NCBI GenBank assembly: GCA_013398055.1
Contig: VZRS01009627.1
Coordinates: forward strand, 273,759 to 337,758
Reading direction: 5' to 3'
Source of the DNA: Ifrita kowaldi
Lineage: Eukaryota > Chordata > Aves > Passeriformes > Cinclosomatidae
Length of the DNA: 64,000 nt
Both the position numbers and the translations under genes were made by a program. Positions within the stretch are counted from its first letter, which is position 1. Each line of letters begins with the position of its first letter. A model generated the notes under the pieces. That model made no database searches. It saw nothing but the letters and a program-made list of their open reading frames with translations, and had not been told where the DNA came from. Positions 1 through 12,180 of this stretch are shown one piece after another.

Positions 1-3000
1 ATTCTTCATGAGTGGTCTTCATGTTGTTATTGGACAAGGTATTAAAGCTCTTGGGGAGGAATGGCTGTCGATACTGAGAAAAATATTTCTTTTAACATCA
101 TATGTGTGCATCATACAGTGCTGTGAGAAAAGAGTTTATGTCAGTATATTGTTGAAGTGATACTATGAATATACTGGAAACCATATTATAGGATAATTGA
201 AATTTGGAGGATAAGAAACATCCCTTGCTCAACTGGAGCTGAAGTAAGAGAAACAGGTTTTGTGCCTCTAGCATAATTGATTAAGTCATCTTTTGGGGAG
301 TATTGATCATGTGACAAAATGAAATTGCCTGTCATGTCTTTGCTGGAGACTTGATTTCTTTCAGTTGGTCTTGAGTAGGAATGAAGGAAAAAACAAACAA
401 ACAAAAAAGTTTGCTGAATCTCTCTGTAATATCTCAAGCTTAAAGACTCAAGCTAAAACCTGCCTTGGGTTTTCTGCTAATCCAGCACATGATTTATTTA
501 CTATAAACAAGCCTGAAGCATGGGAAATGGTTTCCAGAGAACAGAACATGAGTTTTCTGGACAACTTGAAAAATCTTTTTGTAGTGAAACCTGTGGATTG
601 AAATTGTTAAAGGATATTTTGTTTCCAGTTTAGGTATCTGGCTTGATGGGATCAGTCGGTCTTCCCAATCCAGTCCAAAAAACACGAACCACTGAGCATA
701 TATACATTAATCAAGGCTTACATGTTTAGTAGCTCATAAGGCTGTAAAAGGAACATTGCTTTCCTTTTTGGGCACTGAAGCACAAAAACCAGGCGAACTG
801 TGGTTTCCTCTCACCAGCCATGAGCTTCCTGTATTCAAGTAATAGTGATGGTGAGTTGGGTACTGCAAAACCTGGCAGCAATCATTCTGGCTCTGCAGGT
901 CAGGAAAGCTGCAGAATTTGGTAGGTGATTAGGGAAAGGAAAATTCAAATGCCTTTGATCCCCCTGCTTTCTTTGAAAAATGTCATCTGAACAAAGGACT
1001 TGAAGAGCTCTCTAAAAAAGACTGGGATAACTTTCCTTTATAATTTTGCATCCAGGTTTTAACTGGAGAAGGAATTAATTTAACCAGCAGGCTCAATGAC
1101 TGACAAAGAAACGGACATAGACATTTTGAAAATGATCTGCTCAGTGACAATTAGATTGAGACATCGCTTCCTGTGGCACCGAAAATTGTAGTAAAAGCCT
1201 TATTCTGTAAGACACGCTAGGATTGCACTCCAGGAGATGGTATAGTAGATTGTAAACATTGGTTTTAAGAATGAAACACTCAGTCTATGCTGATCAAAGT
1301 AAGATAAACAATGTACAGTTTAATAATTTCTTTTTAGTGAAAAGATCTTAATTGAACAAGACTTTTTTTTTTTGTATGATCTACAGAGTTCTGCTAGGCA
1401 GTCTAAATAACCATCATAAGAAGGCAGCCTCAGTGGTTTCTGAAACAGTTGATAAAATTTTTAAACATCTCTTCTGTTGATATAATAGTGTTGTTTCTCT
1501 GCTGTAGTATTATAACTGTAATGTTGCCAGATATATTTCCACATGAATCAATGGTTTATTGTCATTACTAGGCCGTGTAGAATTTTTAGTCTTCCCCTCT
1601 TTCTTTCTCTCTCCTTCAAATGCTGCCCTCCCAGTTATTTTGGACTATTTCTTGCACATAAATGCATGATTAGAAAAAACATCCAAGGTTGTGTACTAGT
1701 GCATAATCTGTTCAGTAGAATCACAGTTCTGTTCCTTCCATTTCTTGTCCTGCATTGCTTCATTTTTCATGGAAGTTTGTTGCCTAGCTCTGAAGAGAGT
1801 GGTTAGGAATGTAGATATAAAGCAAGTTTGATGCTTGGACCTTTCTTCTTTTTAAGCGACTACTACCTTAGAATTTTGAAAAGATTGCAGCTTAGTCTTA
1901 TCTGGCTAATGAATGTGTGAAACTGAGCTGGGAACGAAGCACCAAAATTCACCAGTGATGCACTCACCTGTGTGGGTCAGTAAATGTGGCATGAAACAGA
2001 ACGTTGTGTGTCACATACAGGGCATTTGGGACCTCAGGTGGCTTTTGGGCTACTCTAGGAAAAATGTGTGAAGGTTGCACTGGCAGATGTATGTGACTCT
2101 AAATGAGTACCCAGACCTAAACTGGGTAGAAGAATTTGAGCTGTTTGACAGTGATATGGGGCAGAGAAGGCCTGTAAGTCCCACCACTCTGGACTTGCCC
2201 AAGGCATGTCGATGCTCACTGAGGATCAGTTCTGACTTCAGCTCCTTTTGTGATGCCAGCTGTTGCACAAATGCTAAACCCCCACGTAAGCATAGGGCAT
2301 AAAAGTGATAGATTCAGATTTGAATTAAGGCTGTAGGGGGATTTCAGCTTAATATTTAAGATGAAGTCAAGTATTTGTACAGGAAGCTGGCCATTTACCT
2401 TCCTATGTTTATCCCTCGTTACTGCCTGGTTGTATGCAGCAGACATCGAGTTGGCAAACTGCAGTTTTTCAGAATTTTCAAGTGAACTTACTTTGGCACT
2501 AAAATACTATATTGCTTCATTTTGCATGCTTGAGTTGTACAATTCCTGGCGGTAAAAATTGCACTTTGGGTTTTTTTTTGTATTCATTCTACTTAAGAAA
2601 CTGAAATCATAAGTGGTTATGTCTCTCCTGGAAAACTGTAAGCCAAGTGCCTGATTTCCTCTTTTTCATACACCACCAGAAGGTCTCCACTGACCCCCAG
2701 TTAATAGGATTCTGTAGCTGTAAAAGTGGTGCAAGAATGGACAGAATCTCAAATGTATTTGCAAGTTTCGTTGAGATTCATCAGACTTGGGTCTAATGAA
2801 CTAAAATAATTATGTGTATGTTTGGCAACATTTGTCTCCTGATTAATATTTTTATATTCAGATGTTAGATTACTTACAGATGCTTTCTTTTTGCTTATTT
2901 AGCCGATTTCCATTTTTAAGTGATTTTGTGTAATTTTGCAGATATTTACTAAACATTATAATATTGTCATTTTGCAAGTGGGACAAAACTAAAATGGCTC

Positions 3001-3529
3001 ACTTAAGTTAAAATCTTACTGCACTGTAAAGTGCATTCCTTCTTGTTGTTTTTAATTAGCATAATGTTCTTCAATGTAATGTAATTATGCATTTTCTTGC
3101 AAATAAATTGCACAGAAAAAGCACTGCTAAGTTCTTTGCTTCCATTACAGTTTACAAGATTATTCCTAATGCCATAGGGTAAATACTTCAACTTTGTGTT
3201 CAGAAAAAATGAAATAGCAATCATCAGTAAATCTTATACAAATATTTGGATTTGTCCATTGTAATACCCTACAAAGTTTTACTAATGTCAGTGTATAAAT
3301 GCAGGTTGTTAATTTATTAAGAACTGTGGCAGCCTGGTTGTTTAGCTGGTGCTTTTGTTGAGATCTATTCTGTGTATTTGAGTGATTAAACCAGCATTAA
3401 AATCACATCTCTCTCTATCAAGCCTTTCAGGTTGAGAGCATTTGGGATTCATTCCCAACTCCACCATGTTTTTTTCACTTGAGCATTAAAATGTAAGATA
3501 GGAAGAAAATAATTCACAGCTGTCTTGGA
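1..3529. other. Gene-free AT-rich unique sequence
   Basis: I see no convincing exon here. Reading frames are short and have no codon bias. The stretch around 2760-3000 is very AT-rich with homeodomain-type TAATTA/ATTAAT words and could be a conserved non-coding element, but only an alignment could show that. A decayed zinc-finger-like string lies at 1963-2028 on the minus strand (see findings). Confidence 0.5.
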
Positions 3530-3645
3530 GCTTGATTCACTCACCCCTGACATCTCAAATTTATGCCAGTGTAACTCTGTTGAAAACCATGATATTACTC
3601 TGGTGCTATACTGGCCTAATGGAGTTGCAAATCGGGCCTTAGGGG
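3530..3645. repeat. Old palindromic interspersed repeat (non-autonomous, family unnamed)
   Basis: The stretch begins near 'CTTGATTCACTCACC' and ends near 'AAATCGGGCCT'. Between them are 'GCCAGTGTAACTC' and 'TACTCTGGTGCTATACTGGC', which are partly inverse-complementary. I recall a similar palindromic, GTGTAACT-rich layout from old interspersed repeats in birds, turtles and crocodilians. Assignment to that family is from memory of its general look, not a search. The copy is heavily decayed. Confidence 0.3.
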
Positions 3646-4342
3646 GGTTTCTTGGTTACTTCTAATTTTCTGATTAAAGCAGAGTTATTGAAACTCATAA
3701 AATCCATGGAACATTGTTGCTCCACTGTGGGCTATCTGCATCAGAAACCTCACTTCATTCTGGACCTTAAGCAAATTCCCAGCTGGCCTTAGCTCAGTGA
3801 AGGTACATTCAGTCAAAGTTTCAGCAGGATTTTTATTTTTCAATTTGCATATTATTTTAACCACATTCCAGAGCCTTGCGACCACGGAGGTTCAAAATAT
3901 TCCATAGATTTCGGATTCTTAGGCAGATGTGAGGCACCATCTCCAAATTCATGCTTCTATTTCCCACCTCATCATTCCTCTTCATGCAGCCAACAAAAAA
4001 GCAGATTGCTACCCAAAATATTTTACAGGATCAACCCTTTGGGCAGATGAACTTCTTATTCATTCATTGTCTATGGCGTGTGAGACTCAGCTTTCTAGCA
4101 CAGCATCCAAACCTGCAATACAGCAAGGAGAGAAAGGAATGCAGAGAAACAGAAGAGCAACAAGGGGAATGAGCATATGGAATCATTTCATGTCTCAAAG
4201 AAGGTCCAGTCAGGTTTGGTCTGACTCACTGCTATGGTTTGTAGCCCTGTCTGTGCCATTTGGCAGAGGGAAGGGGTCTGAGGGCTCAGTTCTGCATGCA
4301 GGCAGTCTGAAAGATGCTAATGGCCTTGAGTTCTGTAGATTA
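3646..4342. other. Gene-free spacer before a CR1 copy
   Basis: Unique sequence. A 139-codon open frame on the plus strand (3929-4348) has no recognisable domain or splice context and runs into the CR1 fragment, so I treat it as chance. Confidence 0.5.
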
Positions 4343-4612
4343 GTGTAGTGACAGGACCCAAAGAAGCGGCAGGAAGCTGGGTCAGGGGAGGTTTAGGTTG
4401 GATATCAAGAAAAGTTTTTTCACTCAGAGAGTGGTGGGCACTGGAAGAGGTTCCCAAGGGAAGTGGTCACAGCACCAAGCCTGACAGAGTTCAAGAAGTG
4501 TTTCTACAATGCTCTCAGGCACGTGGTAGGAGTCTTGGGAATGTCCTGTTCAGGGCCAGGAGTTGGACTCAATGATCCTGGTGGGTACCTTCCCACTCAG
4601 GATATTCCATGA
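4343..4612 (+). mobile_element. CR1 non-LTR retrotransposon, 3' end fragment
   Basis: About 270 bases match the known CR1 3' untranslated tail in order: 'GGGGAGGTTTAGGTTGGATAT', a TTTTTTCACTCAGAGAGTGG block, 'GGTTCCCAAGGGAAGTGG', 'GAGTTGGACTCAATGATCC' and a GGATATTC ending. CR1 is the dominant LINE of birds and inserts mostly as 5'-truncated copies; this one has no reverse-transcriptase frame. The GATCCTGGTGGGTACCTTCC wording differs from the AACCCAAACC type seen at 24.5 kb, so it belongs to a different, probably older subfamily. Confidence 0.92.
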
Positions 4613-6995
4613 GAACAGAAGTTGTCCTGCTACCTTTACTGCAGGGGCATACAGGTTGGCTGCTTCAGGAAAGTCAGTCTAAAAGAACTCCTGAAGTGTG
4701 CTGTGCTTTCAGGAACAATATAATGCATAACTAAATGGTTTTTTTTAATCACCCTTTAATCAATATCTACAATCCAAATGGCAATCAGAGAGGTCTTTTA
4801 TTTCCTAAGAGGTTAAAATTTAGCAGTGCAGAGACCTAGGAAATACAGAAAAAAACCCCCTCCAAACAAAACATTTAGGGGGGAAAGAAAAAGAAGAAAG
4901 AAAAAAGCTTATTTAATTTCAGAATAGTTCTTGGTATTCTTAAAGCTCTGAATGAAGATTTATGTTGGTCTTTCTTGATCCAAACGGGTTACCTCTCTTT
5001 AATAACAAAGCTTTCTTTGAGAATGTTTAATGCTTACTGCTGCTGCCAGATACAACCTCCCACTTTTTCAAGGTTTTGAAATATACTGGGCAGTTCCTAA
5101 GCTTTCTTTGGCATGTGAAGGTAATTCATGTGTTGGACTACGAACCAACTGCTCACCCAAAAGTGCAGGAGGCCCGGATGATGTAGATTAGGAATAAACA
5201 AAAGGAACTGGAAAATTCTGTAGAGGTAACATTTTAATAACTGTGCTTCCACTTGATATGGTGGAAAATACCTTGTGAAAAGGGAATAGCCTGTGGAGGA
5301 TCCTCTGCCGTTCGCTATAAAAAGGTTTGCTCTCTTTTCCCCTTACATGTGTATTCAACAGATAACACAGGAAATGCTAATCCCAGTCGCAGGCTGGTGA
5401 GAGGGGAAGAAAAGGAGGGAGGCTTAAGTAATAAATCTGGGTCACATACTCAAAGAGCATTGGCACAGCGATGGCAGCAGATGCCCTGCTTGAGAGAGGG
5501 TGCTCAAGCTGTATTGCATCACACAGAAGCATCTTCGGAGAACAGCACACATGGTGGGTTTGTTCCAACACTTAGCATTCCTGCTGGACTGTCAGGGGCT
5601 GCAGTGCCCTGGAAATACCCTTTAAAAGCCCCAGGCATAATTGCTGCCCTCGAAACTTCATGCCAGTGCTGATGTGAATGGAGGAGATTCCAGCAATATG
5701 CCCATTTCCATGGAGTACATCGAAGAACAATGGAGCAGAAGACAACTTGGATGAAGCCACCCCCCAGGAAAGCTTTGGTTTTGTTTGAAAACTGAGACAA
5801 AATGTACATAAATGGATAAACTGAACCGGCTGTAAATAACCTATGAAAACATGCTACAATAAAATTGTTTAGAATTCTTCTTCATTATTCCACTTCACAT
5901 TCGAGGGGATGACTGGAAAAGAGGATCCTCTATTTTTTTAAGAAATCCACAGGCCTTACAGCAAACGGGCATGTTTTCCAGTTTAAATATTATGAGTATT
6001 TTTTAATGTTTGGACAGGCTTGGGATTTCTGAGTCCGTGTAATAATCTGCAAAAAGATCCCACTTTTTTTGCTTTGCTGAGACTCCCACATGGCATGGAG
6101 TGGAAAACCCTTTGCTGTGGCATGTTTAATAGGTTGCACAGTAGGCAGTGTGTGGTTCCTTAGAGCAACTGGGATGAGAGAAGATAAAATATGTCCTGCT
6201 TTCCAAAAGCAGATTGTATGGCTCTGTGGCTACCTGAAAGGAAAGACCACTTCCAGTTTAGCCACACAGACGTAATCCGTGTGTATTCTTAGATTTATGA
6301 GTGGCTGCATTACTGTGCAATTAGTCTGGATTACCAAAATGTGGGATAAGAAGGGGGGGGAAAGGTTTGCTTCTCATTATTTTTTCCTCTGAGCATTCAT
6401 CTGCTTTACTCAGAGTTTCCTATACCTGATTCTTCGGTGTCTGTGGCCACCAACAGAGTTTCCCCCAGCCCTAGCAGTCTGGTTTAAATGTGTGCGCTGT
6501 ACATTCTCCTTGTCCAGAGGGTTCTGGTAAAGGCATTTATCTGTTGAATGATGTGCAGTCTGCCAGATTCAACAGATGACAGCTTAAGCACAGCACAACT
6601 GACCACCAATGGTGTGTTTTTTATTTTGGGATCCTGCTTTTCCTTAAAAAAAAAAATGTTGCCATTATTGACTTTTTTTAAAAATTCTTTTCTCAAGCTG
6701 TTTCTTGTGTTTTGGTGTATTCCTCTGCTCTGTCCCGTATTAAGGACTGATCTTGATTTCATGTGCCCTAATTTCATGCTGCCCCTCCTCTAGCCTTCAG
6801 CAGTTGCTTGTGGTTTGTGCAGGAGTTTGGGAACAGATGTGACCAAACAGGCACAGACACAAATAGATGATGCTGATTATCTCCCTCTTTCTCACCTGTT
6901 GGCCATTTGCTATCCTCTGATACACTTAAGACATAAAGCAGTTTGGAAAACACACGGATCATGACTCCTTTTTGTTTTTCTTGCCCTTTTTTCAG
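4613..6995. other. Gene-free region with a TATA-like and polyadenylation-like pair
   Basis: There is a 31-base purine run at 4877-4907. A canonical TATAAAAAGG occurs at 5316-5325, and AATAAA at 5858-5863 on the same strand. A 139-codon frame (5253-5672) overlaps but begins upstream of the TATA word and resembles no protein I know. Nothing here supports a gene by itself. Confidence 0.4.
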
Positions 6996-7176
6996 GTGGA
7001 GGTCTGTACAAAGAGAAGATGGAAGCAACCCAGGGCCATAAAACAGGCAGATGGAAAGCACAGACCCGAGTCCTCCAGCTTTGGTTAATTTTGCTATCAG
7101 CAGCAATCTCATCATGTGGGTCCTGCTCATGGGGGCACTGATTTGGGAACTGCTTGGCAGCATTGTTCTGGGATGA
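6996..7176 (+). CDS. Candidate exon with two overlapping small membrane-helix frames
   Basis: An unusually strong plus-strand splice acceptor ends at 6995: about 20 near-continuous pyrimidines and then TTCAG. After it, one frame (two leading bases, stop at 7139-7141) contains an ATG at 7019 and encodes 40 residues with a helix LWLILLSAAISS. A second frame, ATG at 7051 to TGA at 7174-7176, encodes 41 residues: a Pro-rich start, then a 20-residue hydrophobic segment containing MWVLLMGALIW and ELLGSIVLG. I recognise neither. Both would make single-pass membrane microproteins, or the region could be a 3'-terminal exon. Two overlapping frames weaken the case, since at most one is likely to be used. 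Chance is quite possible. Confidence 0.15.
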
Positions 7177-10100
7177 ATACAGTCCTGTACTGATGAAATG
7201 GAATGCAGTTCAAGGTAGTCTCTTTAGGGCTGTCACACTGTTCCCCTAGGAAGGGTTTAGAGACCTAGGAAATTAAAAAGTCAAATGGACGCCAATGGGT
7301 AGAGGGCAAATGCATCCTAACACAATTCTGCATATCACCACAAAGGTCCTTAACAGGGATTTTCTTAGGAAACAACATATGCAAAGATAATAACCTCCCT
7401 GCTGGTACTGGCAGATATCTGCCTTTCTGACAGACTCAGACTCACTCATATGCACAACAGGGGGGAAAGGATTATTTTAGCATAGTTATTTTCTTTCCTA
7501 GTTCACATCATTCACTGAGCATGTACAAATAGGAAAGATGCCAAGTTGTTTACAAGAAGATCAGCGATGATTTGAGCCAAAACTATCAGTCCAAGTGCCC
7601 TCCAACCGTAGGGATTTTCTGATGTGGCTATGACTCCAAAAGCTGTGACTCAGCTCCATCTCTGCACTGGAGTGAGTGTCAAAATGAATATTTAAGCAAA
7701 AGCCCCATTCTAAGTTGTACTGAGAGCTCCCACTGAGTGCCAGACATGAAAAATCACCCTGACTCTGTCAGCATAAAACTTTCAAGACACAGGTAATGTA
7801 CATCATAAATTTGAGCTGAGAAATTCCCTTTTAAGTGTTTTTCCTTTGAAAATCTTACTGAGCTCCTATCTCCTTCCCCTTCCAGACCACCCGCAGATAC
7901 CACCCACAGAACAGTCACCCCATGGTCTTTAGAGGTCATCTGTCATTCTCACTATCTTAATCCTGAGAGCATAGGTGCTCAATCAGAAAAATGACTTTAA
8001 ACAGGTGCTTAATGTCAAAAATACAACTAGTATCATTAGAATATTATTAGAATGAATATTGGCACCTAAGTGTTTGTTTCCTGCTAAGTGCTTGGATGTT
8101 GACTATGTGTGTAATAACAAAGGGATGACTCCAGAGAGATATGGAGATTGGACAATTGAGAGGAGGAGTTTTTGCTGTAAAGAAAGCAAGAGGAGCCACA
8201 ACATCATCTCTGAAACACCAGCATGGCACTGGGCATGTTTATAGAAAACACTCAGGCCAGCATCATCATCCAGAATGAAGCTGTGAATCAGGGTATATTT
8301 TAATGACATTTTCAGTTCTCCTTGTTTTCTTGTTTTCTTTTTTTTTTCTAATCTTCCCTTCAGATTATATATTGTATATCGATTGAAACTGCAAAGTAGA
8401 TGGGTGGCAAGGAAGAATTTTCCAATCAATCAAAATGAAAGAAAAGATTTTGATGATTTCTTATTATATTCATCCTCAGTCTTACACTGATACATATATA
8501 TTTTTTTTTTTTTAAGTACTCTCGAGTCTGACAGTTCCATGCTGAGAGAGCTGAGGCATTCAGCTATGCTTTTATTTGCTCTGGCTTTGACAATGGCCAC
8601 CTCCTCTTCTCTGCCTTCTCTGATGCTCGTTCAGATACAGCTGCCGTAGGTGATCTTCCTTCCTCACCACTGTGGTTAAGGCCACCCCTCCACTGAATCC
8701 TCACATTGGCTCATCATTTGAGGAGCTTGCTGCTCGTCCTCAGCTTCAAAAGACATTCAAATTCACCTCTTCTTGATTGCTTGGTCATCTCTCACACAGT
8801 TGCTCTTTATTTTCATGACACCTTTGTTATGGAGCAGGTCTCTAATGTTTTGAGGTGTTATTTCTATATTGTGTAGTGAGCATGATATTGGAAGGGTTAT
8901 CTTTCAACAGCCTTTCTAAAAACCTGCTTTCTCCTCATTTGACTCCATCCTTATGACTTAGCCCCTGTGCCTCTAGGTATCCCCCTCTAAGAAGAGAAAA
9001 TGATTTTTTTGATTTGGAATTCATTGTTATTTTTATTTTTCAAATTTGAAATGCAATGTAGTGATGTAGTGATGGTCATACATGTGTCTTAGGCTGACTC
9101 CATGATATAATTGCTGTTTATTGCTCCTGTCATCTTTTATTTCCCCTTCTGTTGCAGCTTTCACTTCTTGAAGCTTGTCTTAATTTCAGCCCCGGATCCC
9201 ACAAGTTACACATCTGCTTACCTTTAGTCATCTGCGTATTCCCGTTGATTCCACTGAGAATACACACGCACTTTAAATTAACCACATGTGCAAGATTTTT
9301 GGAATTAAATCATGGGAAATATAGTCTACTTGTTGTTATTTTTCCCAACTTCAACAGCTAGTGGCTTCTGCAGGTGGTCAGACCTGCAGAGATTTAAAAC
9401 CCGCTGTTGGTAGAGAAAAGGCGGTTGGCCTGAAATGGGTAAGATTTCAGAAAAGGTCTTGACAATGTTAAGAGAAACTTTTTTTGCTGCAATAATAGTA
9501 GTGTGAGCTTTCATAGCAAAGGTTGCTCCAAGACAGTAGGGCTGGCAAAGACCCAAGATTTTATTCTCTTTTCTTGAGGCTATGCTCAGATCAGAGACAG
9601 TTTCCCTCAGATACAGTTTTCCTCCTTTCCTTATGTAAATCAGTGTTGTCAGAAGCGTGGGGCAGGAGGGATAGGGGAAGTAGTGATTTGTAATTTTTGT
9701 TGGGGAAATACCCCCAGTATAACTGATGTTGTGTTGTTTGGCAGCTGGGAATGACAGCAAAAAAACCAAACACCGGAAGGACTACGGAAGTTTCTGGGAA
9801 AAAATAAGGTGGAAAATCAGACTGAAGGGCAATCTGTACTGGGAAGATTGACTACATTATGATAATTTGGTTTTCTTATTTTGTTTATTTTCTTCATATT
9901 TAAAGAATTGCAACAAGGGCTAAAAATAACTCATATTTCAGTTTGCATTAAGTAGTACTGTAATGGCAATTTGATTAAAAAAAACAAGGTAGAGAAGTTA
10001 TAAGTTATAGTATTCTAAATCATGTGCCACAAGATAGCTGAAATTATTTGAATGATTTCAAGCTGTTACAATAATTACAATTATTTGAAAAAACATATAG

Positions 10101-11958
10101 TTTTTATTTTATTCCCATAAATGATACAAGCTAGCTATGACAGAGTAAAATATGAGAGAAAATGAAAACTGTAGGAAGACAATATACTGAGAGCTTAATT
10201 TCTATTTAACATTTCATTCCTCTAGAAATTCAACTTTCAAAACATTATTCAAGATGTGCGGAAATTTAACATAATGTTTAATTCCAGCATACCTTAAACA
10301 CAGGTCTAAAAATAGCATCATTCCCAAAAGACAGAAATCCTGAGCTACCACCGTCTCTGCAGCTCTGTTGCCAATATCCGCATTGTTTATTTATCCTGGG
10401 AAATCTCTGTGAAGGAGCAGGATCTCAGGGTAGCTCAGATGGGGCCAGATGGGAGGAGGTGGGAGGTCGAGCCTTGCCTCCAGTTCATCCCTCCTGGCTT
10501 TCCCCAGGAGGCTGCTCTTGAAATGAAAAAGCCCCTGCAGCTCTGGGTCCCTGTTGGGAATAGGAACCCAAAAGACAGAGAAAAAGTGAGATAAGAGAGA
10601 AAAGCAGACAGGGCAAAGAGTGTAGCGTAGTGCTTCCTGGCATTGCCTCCAGAAAAGAGCCCTTCAGTCTCAATCTTCTGCTACACAGAAGGGCATGAGG
10701 TGACCCTAGATTTGGAAATTAGATAAATTAGGTAAGGTCATTCATTTTTCTGCTAATTTAGAATCATTTTTCTTGCATTTGATTTGCCGCTTTTATTCCT
10801 ATAATCTGTTGGTAACTTGATACCTTTGTGTTTTAGAGAAGAATATTTCCTCCCTTTCTACATTTCAGCTGTTAAATAGAAAAAGCAGAAATTCATAAGG
10901 AGCATAAAATCCCACAGGGGTGAACGCAGGGAAGACCCGGAGCCAAATTTTTTCATGGTCAGATTTTTGCCCTGTCCTCTGCTACCTTGCAGGCAGGGCA
11001 ATAGCAATTAATATGATCTGTTCTTCCTTCAGAGTATATTTATGTTTCCTCTGCAACAATACACATCTTTTCATTATTCTTTGGCTACAACACTCTCTGC
11101 AAACCATCATTGTTCTCCCCGATATGTGCTAAATATTGACAAAGAAACAAAGAAAATATGCTTGTTGAAACAAGCTGACCCCTGGTGCAAGAAGAGCAAA
11201 TAAGTGAGTACCCTGGGGTACGTCTTTTATTATTGCTAATTGTTTTTTAAACACCGCAAGTCTCCTCTCAGTTCGGAAGACAAAGACCCCTCCAGTGTTA
11301 CATAAGTGGGGCAAGACCAAGAGCCATGTGCTTGTCCAGACTGATAAATCCATGAAGAGATGAATCAGGCTGGCTCTGTTGATAGCAGCTCAGGTTTTAC
11401 TGGAGCTGATGGGGTTTGGAGAGTTTTCTTCTACCCCACAGCACTCATCTGTATCATGTGTCAGGGAGAGCTGACTATGCACTCAGATATTAGGTAGCAC
11501 CTGAAGGTATTCAACTGCTTTGGATGGTGTCTGGAACCTGCCTCTTCATAAAACTCATCTTCAACAAGGCCAAAGAATCTTCCTGTGCAGTTTATCCAGA
11601 AACTGTCCATGAGCCAAGAGGTCCAGAACAACCAACAGCATGAAAACGTAGTTAAAAATGCACATGGATACTGTACAGGAAGAGGTCTCAGGAATTGTGA
11701 GGCTTGACAGAAAAAAAGCATCTTGCCCCAAGCTAAGGGTATTTGAGAGGTTTGTTTAACCTTCATTCCAGCTATTTGCACAAAATTCCACGTTATTATT
11801 TAAAATACCGTTGAATCAAAATGTGAATTTGCCATAGCAACCCAGGCTTCAAATGGGGCCTATGTTGCTTCCCCCAAATTACACCTCCTTAAAAAGGAGT
11901 AAAGAAGAGTGCACTGAGTAATCTGAACTCTTGCAGAATGCTGTAAGCAAAACATGGC
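7177..11958. other. Gene-free AT-rich unique sequence
   Basis: No exon with both splice signals was found. A strong minus-strand acceptor (TTTTTTCCCAG) lies near 9803-9815 and opens a 66-codon minus-strand frame that stops at 9591; no protein family is evident. The AT-rich block 9840-10340, with repeated AATTATTTGA words, is a possible conserved non-coding element. T-rich simple stretches lie at 8330-8350 and 8500-8515. Confidence 0.45.
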
Positions 11959-11964
11959 TTTAAT
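11959..11964 (-). terminator. Possible polyadenylation signal ATTAAA for the 12.1 kb exon
   Basis: The minus strand reads ATTAAA here, the commonest variant of the AATAAA signal. It is 101 bases past the stop codon of the candidate terminal exon and is followed at once by a T-rich stretch (ATGTTTTGC) that could act as the downstream element. The implied 3' untranslated region would be short and AT-rich. Such hexamers are common by chance; the position is the main support. Confidence 0.3.
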
Positions 11965-12065
11965 AAACAACACAAACAATTCTTAGAGTACATTTTATAA
12001 GAAAAGATTGCAATTATAAAAAAAAAAAATTATACATATGTAAACATAAAGTGAGATATTTCAGC

Positions 12066-12180
12066 TTAGTCCATTTTTCCGGAAAATGTTAGCACTGGGG
12101 ACATACTGGCAACAGTAAGACCATTGTAGGACATTGACATGATGTGGGTGAGGATTTCCGTGTCACTGCCTGGTTTTTCA
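12066..12180 (-). CDS. Candidate terminal coding exon, unknown protein C-terminus
   Basis: On the minus strand a textbook acceptor (TTTTGTTTTCCTCACAG) ends at 12181. The exon opens with one base completing a codon, then 37 sense codons and a TAA at 12066-12068. The peptide begins EKPGSDTEILTHIMS and ends SPVLTFSGKMD. Third positions favour C, and the exon is more GC-rich than its flanks, as expected for coding DNA. A possible ATTAAA follows 101 bases on. A second frame is also open but short and Cys-rich, and looks less natural. I do not recognise the protein. The leading single base fits an upstream exon ending two bases into a codon, as 33350-33538 would if it uses the GTAGTA donor. Chance cannot be excluded for 37 codons. 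Confidence 0.4.

Noticed and set aside
3929..4348. 139-codon plus-strand open frame
   Set aside because: Runs into the CR1 fragment and has no protein-like pattern.
5253..5672. 139-codon plus-strand open frame
   Set aside because: No domain, no splice or start context, and it spans the TATA-like word.
7970..8100. GGCACCTAAGTG / CAGGTGCTTAA words resembling an old interspersed repeat
   Set aside because: The similarity is too short and too diffuse to call; similar words near 32155-32200 are also inconclusive.
9591..9803. Open minus-strand stretch after a strong acceptor
   Set aside because: 66 codons with no donor or polyadenylation signal nearby and an unremarkable peptide; not better than chance.
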